DNA of 64,000 bases from Sphingobacteriales bacterium (GTDB lineage Bacteria > Bacteroidota > Bacteroidia > UKL13-3), in assembly GCA_021299635.1 (NCBI GenBank), contig JAJTFA010000003.1, positions 1 to 64,000 of the forward strand, given 5' to 3'. The position numbers and the translations under genes were made by a program. Of this stretch, positions 47,001 to 57,100 are shown piece after piece. Each line of letters opens with the position of its first letter. Positions within the stretch are counted from its first letter, which is position 1. A model generated the notes under the pieces. That model worked only from the letters and a program-made list of their open reading frames with translations. It ran no database searches and was not told the DNA's origin.

Positions 47001-48470
47001 ATGAGCGAAGAATTATTTAAGAAAGTGGTGAGCCATGCCAAAGAGTATGGTTTTGTGTTCCCTTCAAGTGAAATTTATGATGGCTTGGGTGCAGTTTATG
47101 ACTACGGCCAAAACGGAGCAGAACTAAAAAATAATTTGCGTACCTACTGGTGGAAATCAATGGTACAAATGCATGAAAATATCGTAGGTATTGATGCTGC
47201 CATTTTTATGCATCCGCAGGTATGGAAAGCAAGCGGACATATAGATGGTTTCAGCGATCCGATGATAGATAATAAAGATTCCAAGAAAAGATACCGTGCC
47301 GATCAGCTGCTGGAAGATAAAATATTGCGTTATGAAAAAGACGGCAAAACCAATAAGGCGCAGGAGCTTCAAGCGGCCTTAGATAAAGCTATGACAGAAA
47401 ACGATTTGCCTGCACTGAAAGAGCTGATTATTGCCCATGAAATTGCTTGCCCCATAAGTGGCACACGTAATTGGACAGACGTAAGGCAGTTTAATCTGAT
47501 GTTTAGCACAGAAATGGGCGCAATGGCCGATGGTGCAGATAAAGTATACCTGCGACCTGAAACCGCTCAGGGTATTTTTGTAAATTTTTTAAATGTTCAA
47601 AAAACAGGCAGGATGAAAATCCCTTTCGGTATTGCGCAAACAGGTAAGGCATTCAGAAATGAAATCATAGCCAGGCAGTTTATCATGCGCATGCGTGAGT
47701 TTGAGCAAATGGAAATGCAGTTTTTTATCAGACCGGGAACTCAAAAGGAGTGGTATGCGCACTGGAAAGAAGCTCGTATCAAATGGCATGAAAAGTTAGG
47801 TTTTGGAAAAGAAATGTATCGCTTTCATGACCATGTAAAGTTAGCTCATTATGCCGATGCAGCAGTTGATATTGAGTTTGCTTTTCCGTTTGGATTTAAA
47901 GAGCTGGAAGGCATACATAGCCGTACTGATTTCGACTTAAGGAACCACCAGGAGTTATCGGGTAAAAAAATGCAGTATTTTGATAATGATATAGACGAAG
48001 CAACCGGAAAGCCTTTTGGAAATTATATACCATATGTAATTGAAACTTCAATTGGACTAGATCGTTTATTCTTAGCTACGCTTTGTGCCTGTTATAAAGA
48101 AGAAGAGGTGGGAGATGGCGACAAAAAAGATACACGTGTTGTGTTGAGTTTACCTCCGCAACTTGCTCCTTACAAGGTGGCTGTTTTCCCGCTAACTAAA
48201 AAGGATGGCCTGCCTGAAAAGGCAGAGCAAATCATGAATGAATTGAAGGCAGATTATACCTGTTTTTATGAAGAAAAAGACGCTATAGGCAAACGTTACA
48301 GAAGGCAGGATGCGCTAGGCACCCCATTCTGCATTACGGTAGATCATGATACATTGCAGGATCAAACGGTTACAATTCGCTACCGCGATACCATGCAACA
48401 GGAAAGAATTCCAGTAAATAAAATTAGCGAAATAATTGCCGCTGAAACAGCTTGGAAAAGATTATTATAA
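47001..48470 (+). CDS. glyS: Glycine--tRNA ligase (alpha2 type)
   Basis: This 489-residue class II aminoacyl-tRNA synthetase has the N-terminal GFVFPSSEIYDGLGAVYDYG, motif 2 GKAFRNEI, the substrate region REFEQMEMQFF, motif 3 IETSIGLDRLF, and an anticodon-binding domain beginning LAPYKVAVFPLTKK. This is the eukaryote/archaea-like single-chain form found in Bacteroidota, not the alpha/beta heterotetramer. The start ATG at 47001 places the N-terminus as expected. Confidence 0.97.
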   Translation: MSEELFKKVVSHAKEYGFVFPSSEIYDGLGAVYDYGQNGAELKNNLRTYWWKSMVQMHENIVGIDAAIFMHPQVWKASGHIDGFSDPMIDNKDSKKRYRADQLLEDKILRYEKDGKTNKAQELQAALDKAMTENDLPALKELIIAHEIACPISGTRNWTDVRQFNLMFSTEMGAMADGADKVYLRPETAQGIFVNFLNVQKTGRMKIPFGIAQTGKAFRNEIIARQFIMRMREFEQMEMQFFIRPGTQKEWYAHWKEARIKWHEKLGFGKEMYRFHDHVKLAHYADAAVDIEFAFPFGFKELEGIHSRTDFDLRNHQELSGKKMQYFDNDIDEATGKPFGNYIPYVIETSIGLDRLFLATLCACYKEEEVGDGDKKDTRVVLSLPPQLAPYKVAVFPLTKKDGLPEKAEQIMNELKADYTCFYEEKDAIGKRYRRQDALGTPFCITVDHDTLQDQTVTIRYRDTMQQERIPVNKISEIIAAETAWKRLL

Positions 48471-48526
48471 TAAGGGTATTCAACCAAACCAAAGATCTTG
48501 CAAATAGCTAAGGAATAAGCCATAGC

Positions 48527-49081
48527 TTATTTATGTTTGGTTACCTGCAGCCTGCTAACATCAAATCCATTTTCTGATAGCCGCATTAAAATCTGCTTGT
48601 AGGTTTCCGTATTCATTTCCGGGTTGCGACACAAAATCCACAGGTATTCTCGGTTGGGATGACCCACAACGGCATAACTGTAGTCATCAGCCAAATCAAT
48701 AATCCAGTACTTGCCTCTGAAAGGCCAGAAAAACTGAACTTTTAATTTTGCATTGCCTGTTCCTTCCTCAACAAATGCTTTTCCTTTAATATAAGATTCT
48801 TTACCATTTATGCTGTCCTTATTGCAGCGGTTTTCTACAATTACATAACCTTTTTCAGACAAGCTATATTCTGCAGTGGTGCAATGACATCCCTTTTGGA
48901 ATCGCTGAGGGAAAGAAGCGATTTCATACCATTTACCTGCATACCTTTTCAAATCAACATAGGGCACTGCTTGCAAAGCAGGTGAATTATTTTTTGTTGT
49001 AGCCATAATTATTAAACCTGTTAGAACAAATACTGCAAGTAGCCAAAGCCCTTTGCGTTTTATGAATGGAACTTTTTTCAT
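48527..49081 (-). CDS. blc: Bacterial lipocalin (Blc-like), membrane-anchored
   Basis: The 184-residue product has an N-terminal hydrophobic segment (residues about 10-28), likely an anchor or signal; there is no lipobox Cys. The lipocalin signature is clear: VDLKRYAGKWYEIASFPQRF, YSLSEKGYVIVENRCN, FFWPFRGKYWIIDLADDYSY and YLWILCRNPEM. Blc-type proteins bind lipids such as lysophospholipids during envelope stress. It is isolated between glyS and gcvH. A small hairpin, AATAAGC-CATA-GCTTATT, overlaps its stop at 48514-48531. Confidence 0.92.
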   Translation of the reverse strand: MKKVPFIKRKGLWLLAVFVLTGLIIMATTKNNSPALQAVPYVDLKRYAGKWYEIASFPQRFQKGCHCTTAEYSLSEKGYVIVENRCNKDSINGKESYIKGKAFVEEGTGNAKLKVQFFWPFRGKYWIIDLADDYSYAVVGHPNREYLWILCRNPEMNTETYKQILMRLSENGFDVSRLQVTKHK

Positions 49082-49171
49082 TCGGTTAAGGTAGTTTTTG
49101 TTTTTCTTTTTAAAACTGATGCTAATCAGTTCTCATACTCTCGCCTAAATTTAAACCAACACATTGGGCAC

Positions 49172-49204
49172 AAAAAAAACTGCCCATTTAAAGTGAGCAG
49201 CTTT
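49172..49204 (-). terminator. Intrinsic terminator of gcvH
   Basis: On the minus strand, AAAGCTGCTCA (49204 down) pairs with TGGGCAGTTT (49189 down) with G-T wobbles. The T-run at 49179-49172 follows. It lies about 20 bp past the gcvH stop. An overlapping TGGGCA/TGCCCA pairing (49165-49186) is also possible. Confidence 0.7.
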
Positions 49205-49224
49205 CTGATTCAGTATCGAAATAC

Positions 49225-49599
49225 TTATGCGTTGATGAGTGTTTTATATTCGGCTGAGCTCATAAGGCCCGCTGCATCTCCTGAAAGTTTAACTTTAATC
49301 ATCCATCCATCTCCGTAAGGATCGTTGTTTACCAGTTCAGGTGAGCCATCAAGTTTGGCATTTACTGCAAGCACTTCACCTGTTACAGGCATAAACAAAT
49401 CAGAAACAGTTTTTACTGCTTCAACCGTGCCAAATACATCATGCTCATTAACTGTTTTGCCAACTGTGCTGATGTCTACATAAACAATATCACCTAATTC
49501 TTTTTGGGCAAAGTCTGTAATGCCAACATAAGCGGTATCGCCTTCAACGCGCACCCACTCGTGGTCTTTGGTGTAAAGCAGGGTTTCTGGAAAATTCAT
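49225..49599 (-). CDS. gcvH: Glycine cleavage system H protein
   Basis: The 124-residue lipoyl-carrier protein shuttles the aminomethyl group among the P, T and L proteins. The lipoylation site is Lys63 in [16 protein letters not shown], the canonical ESVKxxSD-like context. The N-terminal [12 protein letters not shown] and C-terminal [10 protein letters not shown] match the family. It is a single gene and P, T and L are not in the window. Together with glyA and glyS, this glycine-related gene sits in the region, but spacing shows no operon. Confidence 0.97.
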   Translation of the reverse strand: MNFPETLLYTKDHEWVRVEGDTAYVGITDFAQKELGDIVYVDISTVGKTVNEHDVFGTVEAVKTVSDLFMPVTGEVLAVNAKLDGSPELVNNDPYGDGWMIKVKLSGDAAGLMSSAEYKTLINA

Positions 49600-49670
49600 A
49601 TTGATATATTTTTTGTGGCGGCTAAATTAGTATTTACCTTGGTTAAAAAAAATAATTGCAACAAACCTAT

Positions 49671-50495
49671 TTACTTTCTTTTGCGGTAAGCCTCAACAGC
49701 TTTTCTTACATTGCCGTGTTTGGCTAGCAAATTAGCAGCAGTTATCTTGTCTGCTCCTAATTCCTCTTGAATCATTTTCGTGCCTCTTTCAACCAGTTTA
49801 CTATTGGTAGGCATCATATCCACCATTTTATTTCCTTTTACCCTTCCCAGTTTTATCATTATGGTGGTGCTTATCATATTAAGCACCAGTTTTTGGGCAG
49901 TGCCGGCTTTCATCCGGGTGCTACCGGTAACAAATTCAGGGCCTACCACCACTTCTACAGGAAATTCAGCCGCAGCAGCTACCGGACTATTTTTATTGCA
50001 GGTAATGCATCCGGTTAGCACACCTTTTATACGCGCAGTATTTAATGCTCCAACCACATAGGGTGTGGTGCCGCTGGCAGCAATGCCAATGAGCACATCT
50101 TTCTTTGATATTTTATGAGCCTGTAAATCTTTCCAGCCTTGTTTGGCATCGTCTTCGGCAAACTCAACTGCTTTGCGTATGGCTGCATCGCCTCCTGCAA
50201 TTAAACCAACCACTAGCCCGTGAGGCACGCCATAAGTTGGCGGACACTCGCTCGCATCTACGATGCCTAATCGCCCGCTTGTGCCTGCGCCAATGTAAAA
50301 CAGGCGTCCACCTGCTGCCATTCTTTTAAACGCGGCATCAATCAATCGTTCAATTTGCTTTGCAGATTTTTTTACCGCCAGTGGCACAGTTTGGTCTTCT
50401 TTATTGATGGAGCTTAACAACTGTTTTATGCTCATTTTCTCCAGCTTGTTGTACTTGGATGATTGCTCTGTGGTTTTTATCATTTTTGCGGCCAT
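49671..50495 (-). CDS. murQ: N-acetylmuramic acid 6-phosphate etherase
   Basis: The 274-residue SIS-domain enzyme cleaves the lactyl ether of MurNAc-6-P to give GlcNAc-6-P in cell-wall recycling. The family motifs are ERLIDAAFKRMAAGGRLFYI, GAGTSGRLGIVDASECPPTY, VEFAEDDAKQGW and GSTRMKAGTAQKLVLNM. Length matches the short end of the family. It is divergent from the S41 peptidase gene; no PTS or kinase gene is beside it. Confidence 0.96.
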   Translation of the reverse strand: MAAKMIKTTEQSSKYNKLEKMSIKQLLSSINKEDQTVPLAVKKSAKQIERLIDAAFKRMAAGGRLFYIGAGTSGRLGIVDASECPPTYGVPHGLVVGLIAGGDAAIRKAVEFAEDDAKQGWKDLQAHKISKKDVLIGIAASGTTPYVVGALNTARIKGVLTGCITCNKNSPVAAAAEFPVEVVVGPEFVTGSTRMKAGTAQKLVLNMISTTIMIKLGRVKGNKMVDMMPTNSKLVERGTKMIQEELGADKITAANLLAKHGNVRKAVEAYRKRK

Positions 50496-50560
50496 ATTTA
50501 TTAAATCTTTTTTAGCGCTTGCGGGTTCTTATATTTGAAAACGTTTTTTCAAATATCGCA

Positions 50561-52168
50561 ATGGATAATAAAACTAAGTGGCAACCTTTTATATACGGAT
50601 TGTTGATAGCTGCCGGAATTGCCATTGGCATATGGCTTAAACCGGCTACAGGTAATCGCACCCTCATGTTTGGAGGCAATAACAAGTTTACTGAAGTATT
50701 CAATCTTCTTCAGCAGGCTTATGTGGATACGGTGAATGTAGATAGCCTGGAAGAAGAAACACTAAATGCCTTGCTCAATAAATTAGATCCGCACTCTGTA
50801 TACATTCCTGCAAAAGATTTGCAAATGGCCAATGAGCAACTGGAAGGGAATTTTGAAGGCATTGGCGTTGAGTTTAGCATTTTAAATGACACCATCATGG
50901 TGGTAAGCCCTATTGAAGGCGGCCCATCTAAAGAGTTAGGCATACTGGCAGGCGACCGAATTGTAAAGGTGGATACCATCCCTGTTGCAGGTGTAGATAT
51001 TACGAATGAGCAAGTATTTAAATTGCTTCGCGGACCTAAAGGCACTAAGGTAAAAATTGAAATTTTGCGGTCGGGTAATAACAGGCGTTTAACTTATGAA
51101 ATTACCAGAAATACCATTCCCATTTATAGTGTGGATGTTAGCATGATGATTGATAACAAAACGGGCTATATCAAAATATCTCGCTTTGCTGCCGATACGC
51201 ATAAGGAATTTATTGCAGCCTTGGATAAACTCAAGAAGCAAAACATGCAGCAATTAATCATTGATCTGCGTGGGAATCCGGGTGGTTACCTCTCAGCAGC
51301 GACAGCTATTGCAGATGAGTTACTGGATGATAATAAACTGATTGTATATACAAAAGGGCGTACACAACCACGCAGTGATTATAATGCTGAGCGCAAAGGG
51401 TTGTTCGAAAACGGTAAGCTGGCTGTGCTGATAGATGAAGGTTCGGCATCTGCTTCAGAAATACTTTCCGGAGCTATGCAAGATTGGGACAGAGGAGTTT
51501 TGGTTGGCCGAAGATCTTTTGGGAAAGGGCTGGTTCAGGAGCCTTTTGAACTAAAAGATGGGTCGGTAGTGCGTTTAACCGTTTCAAGGTATTATACCCC
51601 ATCGGGAAGGTGTATTCAAAAACCATATCATGATGGCTATGAAGCCTATGAACACGAGCTATTGGACAGGATGGAAAATGGAGAATTGAAAAATCAGGCA
51701 CAGGTTAGAATTACCGATACAACAACTTATTTCACTTCAGGCGGAAGAAAGGTATATGCCAAAGGAGGGATTATGCCTGATTATTTTGTGCCGTTGGATA
51801 CCTCATATATTTCAACTTACCTGCTTGAAGCTATGTCTCAAAATTTGCTGAATCGCTTTGCAGCAAACTACCTTGATTTACATCGGAGTGAACTCATGAA
51901 ATATGGCTCTGCAAAGAACTTTAACGTTGGCTTTCAAAAAAATCTGATCAATGAGTTCGTTTTGTTTGCCTCACAAAATAATCTTGAGCGAGAGGAAGAT
52001 GATATACAGCGCTCAGGAAAGTATTTAACACAAACAATAAAAGCATTAATTGCAAGAGGTTTGTGGAGAGATAATGGCTATTTTACTGTGATGAATACTT
52101 CTGATAAGGTATTGCAAAAAGCTTTCCTCGAAATAGAGAAAGGCTTGCCGCAAATTCTAAAACCTTAA
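50561..52168 (+). CDS. S41-family C-terminal processing peptidase (CtpA-like)
   Basis: The product has 535 residues from the ATG at 50561, which places a single N-terminal membrane anchor (residues about 9-26) correctly. A PDZ domain (about 95-185, with GIGVEFSI and ILAGDRIVKVD) is followed by the S41 protease domain. The catalytic Ser is Ser297 in IDEGSASASEIL and the Lys is Lys322 in GRRSFGKGLVQ, 25 residues later as in CtpA. It acts in the periplasm on protein C-termini. The C-terminal extension of about 150 residues is usual in Bacteroidota. Confidence 0.94.
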   Translation: MDNKTKWQPFIYGLLIAAGIAIGIWLKPATGNRTLMFGGNNKFTEVFNLLQQAYVDTVNVDSLEEETLNALLNKLDPHSVYIPAKDLQMANEQLEGNFEGIGVEFSILNDTIMVVSPIEGGPSKELGILAGDRIVKVDTIPVAGVDITNEQVFKLLRGPKGTKVKIEILRSGNNRRLTYEITRNTIPIYSVDVSMMIDNKTGYIKISRFAADTHKEFIAALDKLKKQNMQQLIIDLRGNPGGYLSAATAIADELLDDNKLIVYTKGRTQPRSDYNAERKGLFENGKLAVLIDEGSASASEILSGAMQDWDRGVLVGRRSFGKGLVQEPFELKDGSVVRLTVSRYYTPSGRCIQKPYHDGYEAYEHELLDRMENGELKNQAQVRITDTTTYFTSGGRKVYAKGGIMPDYFVPLDTSYISTYLLEAMSQNLLNRFAANYLDLHRSELMKYGSAKNFNVGFQKNLINEFVLFASQNNLEREEDDIQRSGKYLTQTIKALIARGLWRDNGYFTVMNTSDKVLQKAFLEIEKGLPQILKP

Positions 52169-52170
52169 TA

Positions 52171-52737
52171 TTATTTTCCTTCAATAAGCGAAACAATCTG
52201 CTTATCGGTTGGCTCAACCTGAGAGGGGAAATATTTCACAAATCTTCCTTTTTCATCAATCAAAAACTTTCCAAAGTTCCAGCGCACATTAATATCTTCT
52301 TTGCCATTAAATTTTTTCTGTGTAAGCCATTGATAAATGACGTGCTGGTCTTCACCTGCTTTTACATTTACTTTATCAGTCATCGGAAACGTAACATCGT
52401 AACGCAGGGAGCAGAAATTCTTAATCTTATCATTAGCCCATGGCTCTTGGCCACCAAATTGATTGCATGGCAAAGCAACCACAACTAAATTATTGCTGTA
52501 GCGATTATACAATGCTTGCAAATCTTTGTATTGCCCGGTGTATCCGCATTGGGAAGCAGTATTAACCAGCAATACTTTTTTGCCTTTGAAATCGCTGAAA
52601 CGAATGGTTGATTTCCCATCTAGCGACTGTATGCTTAAGTCGTAAAAAGATTTCGGGGGGGTGTTTTTTTCGGTTGGGGCCTGCATAAATGCTGTTAGCA
52701 AAAAGCCACCAGCAGCAGCAATTAAAAACTTCTTCAT
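52171..52737 (-). CDS. Glutathione peroxidase-family thiol peroxidase, exported
   Basis: The 188-residue product has an N-terminal hydrophobic signal (residues about 1-20). The peroxidatic Cys lies in VNTASQCGYTGQYKDLQ, where selenoenzymes have Sec. The second family motif VVALPCNQFGGQEPW and C-terminal WNFGKFLIDEKGRFVKYF are clear. It reduces peroxides, most likely with thioredoxin-type donors. The gene ends 2 bp from the S41 peptidase stop (convergent) and follows ispH after 2 bp on the same strand. Confidence 0.95.
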   Translation of the reverse strand: MKKFLIAAAGGFLLTAFMQAPTEKNTPPKSFYDLSIQSLDGKSTIRFSDFKGKKVLLVNTASQCGYTGQYKDLQALYNRYSNNLVVVALPCNQFGGQEPWANDKIKNFCSLRYDVTFPMTDKVNVKAGEDQHVIYQWLTQKKFNGKEDINVRWNFGKFLIDEKGRFVKYFPSQVEPTDKQIVSLIEGK

Positions 52738-52739
52738 AA

Positions 52740-53582
52740 TTATAATGATAAAATAGATTGCTTAATTTCTTCCATTTGCCACTGTGGGGTGGAAGTAGCC
52801 CCGCAAATGCCAATGCGGTCATTTTCGTTGAACCAGCTTTTATCCAGTTCTTCCTTAGAACTGACAAAATATGTTTGCGGATTTATATCCTTACATACAT
52901 CAAACAGAACTTTGCCGTTAGACGACTTCTTGCCTGCAACAAAAACAATCTTATCGTATTTGGTAGCAAACTCACGCAACTGAATATCTCTGTTCGAAAC
53001 CTGGCGGCAAAGGGTATCATTAAAATCAACTTCTACGCCTTTACTAATCAGTAAATCTTTTAATGCATAAAGGTTTTTGGTGCGCTTAGTGGTTTGGCTA
53101 AATAGCTGAACTTTTTTTGGCAACTCAATCTGGTCCAATTCTTCAAATTTCTCAATTACGATGGCTTCACCATTGGTTTGTCCTTTAAGGCCGTCAACCT
53201 CTGCATGTCCATGTTTCCCGTATATTAAAATTTGCTCCTTATCATTGTAGGCCTCCCTTACCCTGTTTTGTAGTTTTAAAACCACCGGGCAAGACGCATC
53301 TATGAGTTCAATATTGTTTGCAAGTGCTTTCTGGTAAGTTTCAGGAGGCTCTCCATGTGCACGAATCAGCACAGTTTCATTGCGAAGCTTGTCAAACTCA
53401 TCATGGTTTATAATCTTAAGGCCTTTTGCCCTTAGCCTCGCCACTTCCTCGTCATTGTGCACAATATCTCCAAGGCAATAAAGGCGGCCTGTTTCATCCA
53501 AAATATCTTCTGCCATTTGTATGGCATATACCACACCAAAGCAGAAGCCTGAATTATCGTCTATATCAACTGCTACGTTCAT
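52740..53582 (-). CDS. ispH: 4-hydroxy-3-methylbut-2-enyl diphosphate reductase
   Basis: This 280-residue 4Fe-4S enzyme performs the last step of the MEP isoprenoid pathway, making IPP and DMAPP. The three cluster cysteines are in NSGFCFGVVYAI (N-terminal), IDASCPVVLKLQN and NDTLCRQVSNRD. The C-terminal ICGATSTPQWQMEEI is typical. It is transcribed just before the peroxidase gene with a 2-bp gap, so one operon is likely. Confidence 0.96.
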   Translation of the reverse strand: MNVAVDIDDNSGFCFGVVYAIQMAEDILDETGRLYCLGDIVHNDEEVARLRAKGLKIINHDEFDKLRNETVLIRAHGEPPETYQKALANNIELIDASCPVVLKLQNRVREAYNDKEQILIYGKHGHAEVDGLKGQTNGEAIVIEKFEELDQIELPKKVQLFSQTTKRTKNLYALKDLLISKGVEVDFNDTLCRQVSNRDIQLREFATKYDKIVFVAGKKSSNGKVLFDVCKDINPQTYFVSSKEELDKSWFNENDRIGICGATSTPQWQMEEIKQSILSL

Positions 53583-53681
53583 GCAACTGCAAAGGTAAAC
53601 ACAATTCTGTTATATAAAGTTTAAAACAAACAAGTTATTTATAAAAACAAAAGGTTGGGTGTTTGGTTATTAGGAAGTACC

Positions 53682-54110
53682 ATGCAAGAAAATACCGAGT
53701 TTGAAAGTTATGCAGGAGAAGCCTCCTTATCTCCTATCCCCCTTAGTGTTAGCTCTCCGCCTATTAAGGCCGAAGATAAAAACCAGATTAAGGCCAATGC
53801 CGTAGAGGCAATGCACCACTATGCTGCTCAGGAAATTTCCATGCTTAAAAAGCAGGCTGATTTAATAATGCAACAGGTGCGGGAAATAGAACAACGACTC
53901 AAAATTTCAGAAAACATTTATCAATCAGATATACGTTTTGTACCTGTAGTAAATCAAGTTTATCATCTTTATGAGAAAGATGATTACTACACACTTTCTT
54001 TGGTTGGTCCTGAGGAATGGGGCCGTTCCAAAAACTCCAAGAAGTATGTTGCCTCGGTTAAACTATTAGGCGACCACAGTTGGGATGTGGTGCAGAAAAA
54101 AGAGCAATAA
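53682..54110 (+). CDS. DUF2452-like conserved protein
   Basis: The product has 142 residues from the ATG at 53682. A helical middle (about residues 45-85, EAMHHYAAQEISMLKKQADL) is followed by a short beta region (FVPVVNQVYHLYEKDDYYT, SLVGPEEWGRS). These match what I recall of DUF2452, a small domain of unknown function in Bacteroidota and some eukaryotes. No signal peptide or membrane helix. It is monocistronic, convergent with the PKD-array gene. Confidence 0.75.
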   Translation: MQENTEFESYAGEASLSPIPLSVSSPPIKAEDKNQIKANAVEAMHHYAAQEISMLKKQADLIMQQVREIEQRLKISENIYQSDIRFVPVVNQVYHLYEKDDYYTLSLVGPEEWGRSKNSKKYVASVKLLGDHSWDVVQKKEQ

Positions 54111-54139
54111 CTCCCTAGCAATTGCCTTAATAGGTTCTA

Positions 54140-57100
54140 TTATTCCCTAATGAGTGTTATTGTTCCGTGTTGATCAATACTATTCCCTAAATTCTTTTTA
54201 ATTTTTAATAAATAAAAGTACACACCGGGTGTAACTTCTTCGTTCAGCATATTTCGCCCATTCCAGCAGTTTTGGTAATTGGTGGTTTCAAACTGTAATT
54301 GTCCCCAGCGGTTGTATACTTTAAAAACAATATCATCGCATTTAGTGAGGCCAGCTATTTTATAACAATCATTTAATCCATCGTCATTTGGTGTAAATAC
54401 ATTCGGTATTTTTACCTCCATTGCGCTATCTCCATCAATAAAAAAGGCTTTAATCATGGTATCTGCGCAAATTTTACCTGCATTGCTCACAAGTGTTACC
54501 GTGTAGGTATTGCTTTGCTTATAAGTATGGGTGGGGTTTCTGAGATTTGAACTGTCACCATCTCCAAAGTACCAAGTGAAGGTGGTATTGGGGCTTGCGG
54601 CCGACTTGTTTACAAAGCGGGCTTCAAGAGAGCAGCTGTCTCTCGCCAACTCAAAAGCAATAGCAACTCTCTCACCCACCATAATATTTCTGCTAAAGGT
54701 ATCTGCTTTGGCACAAGCTGCAGAATCAGATGTAATCAATGTTAATTTATAAATACCCTCTGCATTTAAAGTGTCTGTAAAGTTTAAACTATCGCTAACC
54801 ATCATACCGTTCAGATACCAACGTGGCTTTTTTGGATTGGTTGATGTGTTGGTTGCTTTTATAATAGCAGGTAAACAAAAAACAGAATCATTTAAGTTGA
54901 AAGAAGCCCCAAGCAAATGGGTTGTATTATTGTAGGTGATGACTTGTGTGGCAGTATCAGCGCAAGGAGTTCCGGGTAGGGTAATGAGTGTTATGGTATA
55001 GGTGCCGTTTTGGTTGTAGGTGTAAGCCGGAGTTTCAGCTGTGGAGGTATCTCCATTACCAAAGTCCCACAAATAAGTAATGATATCAGCCGGGTTGGCA
55101 GAAACAGATTTATTAATGAAGATCAGATTGGGTGAGCAGGTGTCGCGCAATACTTCAAAATCTGCTTTAGCTGCAGGATTCACTGTATAAATATTGGTTA
55201 GTGTATCATACGGAAAGCAAGTAGAGGTGTCAAAAACAACCAACCTAACCGAAAACAATTGAGCAGTTGTAAAAGTGTCTTTAATTTCATTGCTTGTGCT
55301 GTCCTTTAAAATATTATTTACATACCACCACTGCTTAATTCCATTTACAGATGCATTTTTAATTGTTACAAATGCGGGTAAGCAAATGGGCTGCGGAGTT
55401 AACGTAAAATTGGCTTTTAAAATGGATGGCAATGTATCCAGAGAAACTGTTTTTGTTATTTGATAGGGACATTTGGCAGCCGGGTTACTTATGAGCTGAA
55501 CATTGAAGTCGCCACCTGAGGGAAATCTGTGTTTTGGAGACTCTTCAAAAGAATCAGTCCCATCACCAAACAGCCATTTAAATCCAATGGAGTCTCCGGG
55601 TAAAACAGGAGAGGTATTAATGAATTGAACACTAAACGAACAGCTATCCCTTTCCCATGTGTAATTCGGATAAACTTCAGGAAACAGCTGAAATGTTTTT
55701 TGTAAACTATCTGCTTTGTTGCACCTCACGGTAGAGTCTGTTACCACTAGTTTAATGTTATAAATGCCTTTATCATTCAAAAGCAGATCGGTATCCTTGC
55801 TACTACTAAATAAGCTATCATTCAAATACCATCTGAATCGTGTTCCGTTGACCCCTGTATAACGCAGCGGAATGGTTGTAAACTCGCACCACAAGGTATC
55901 ATTAGGTGTAAAACCAACCTTAATGGAGAATTTATTATCAATATAAATTTTTTGAAGCATGGTATCTGCGCAGGCAGAGCCAACATTCACGATTAGCTTT
56001 GCATCAAACCAGCCGGTATCTGTATAAATGTGCGCTGGATTTGTAGTATGCGAGGTATCGCCATCCCCAAATAGCCAGAGTAACGGAACAGGTGTTGGAT
56101 TTTGTGTGGCAGACAAATTGGTAAAAACCACACGAGGTTCGCAGCTGTCGATTTTAAAAGTGAAGTTGGCGTCTGATAAAGAGCCTTTCTCAATGGTTTT
56201 ACTAATGCTATCCACAATGATGCAACGCGAAGAATCAATAACCACCAGTTTCATGGTATAGATGCCTTGTGCACGGATGGTATCGGTATAAGCGGAGTCG
56301 GTTGAGCGTAATACCCCGTTTAAATACCATAGGTAGTATTTAGCGTTGTAAGATTTACTGGTGAAGCGAAAAAGTGTATCGCCACATGAATTACGTGGCT
56401 GCACAGCAAAATCTGCTATCACCGCATTGTTTTTTCTAAAATCAATTTTTAAACCGACATTGCTGCACCGTACACTTAAATTTCTTGGAGCATAACTATT
56501 GGCAGTTGTTGGGAAAGCGCCATTCGGGCCTTTGCTGCAACTTGCGCATACACTTTGATATACAATGCCTCTGCGGTCAAACCGACTTGTGCCTCCATCG
56601 ACATGATCATCTTCTGCATTTTCACCAAAATAAGTGGCATAAAGCAATGAATCTGCATTGGGTTTCAACACAAATAAATAAAAGTCTTCTCCATCTGTTG
56701 CAGGCTGAATGGCATCAGAAGTTAGGGGAAGGCTTGTGGTTGAACTTTGCGATAAACCGGCACGCGCGTTGATTGAGCTGCCACCATACAATGAGGCATA
56801 AATGTTGCCGCACAAGTCAATCATAAATGCACTGGGAGAAAGCGCATTGTTTGATACATTATTTCCCAAACTTGCAGAGAAGCGTAACGCATTCAGGTCA
56901 TAATTAAAGCTGCTGATAAATATTGTTCCCCTGGGTGTGCGATATGCACCCGCTGTAGGTGCAATGGTATCAAAGTTCTGGCCATACACATAAATGTCGC
57001 CATTGGTATTTGATTTAATAAAATAACACTGATCATATCCGGCACTGCCCCAATACATGAATCGTTCAAGATTTGCTCCATTGGCGCTTACACGGGCAAT

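Noticed and set aside
48514-48531. AATAAGC-CATA-GCTTATT hairpin between glyS and the lipocalin gene
   Set aside because: Short stem that overlaps the lipocalin stop; possible weak terminator but not supported enough for its own entry.
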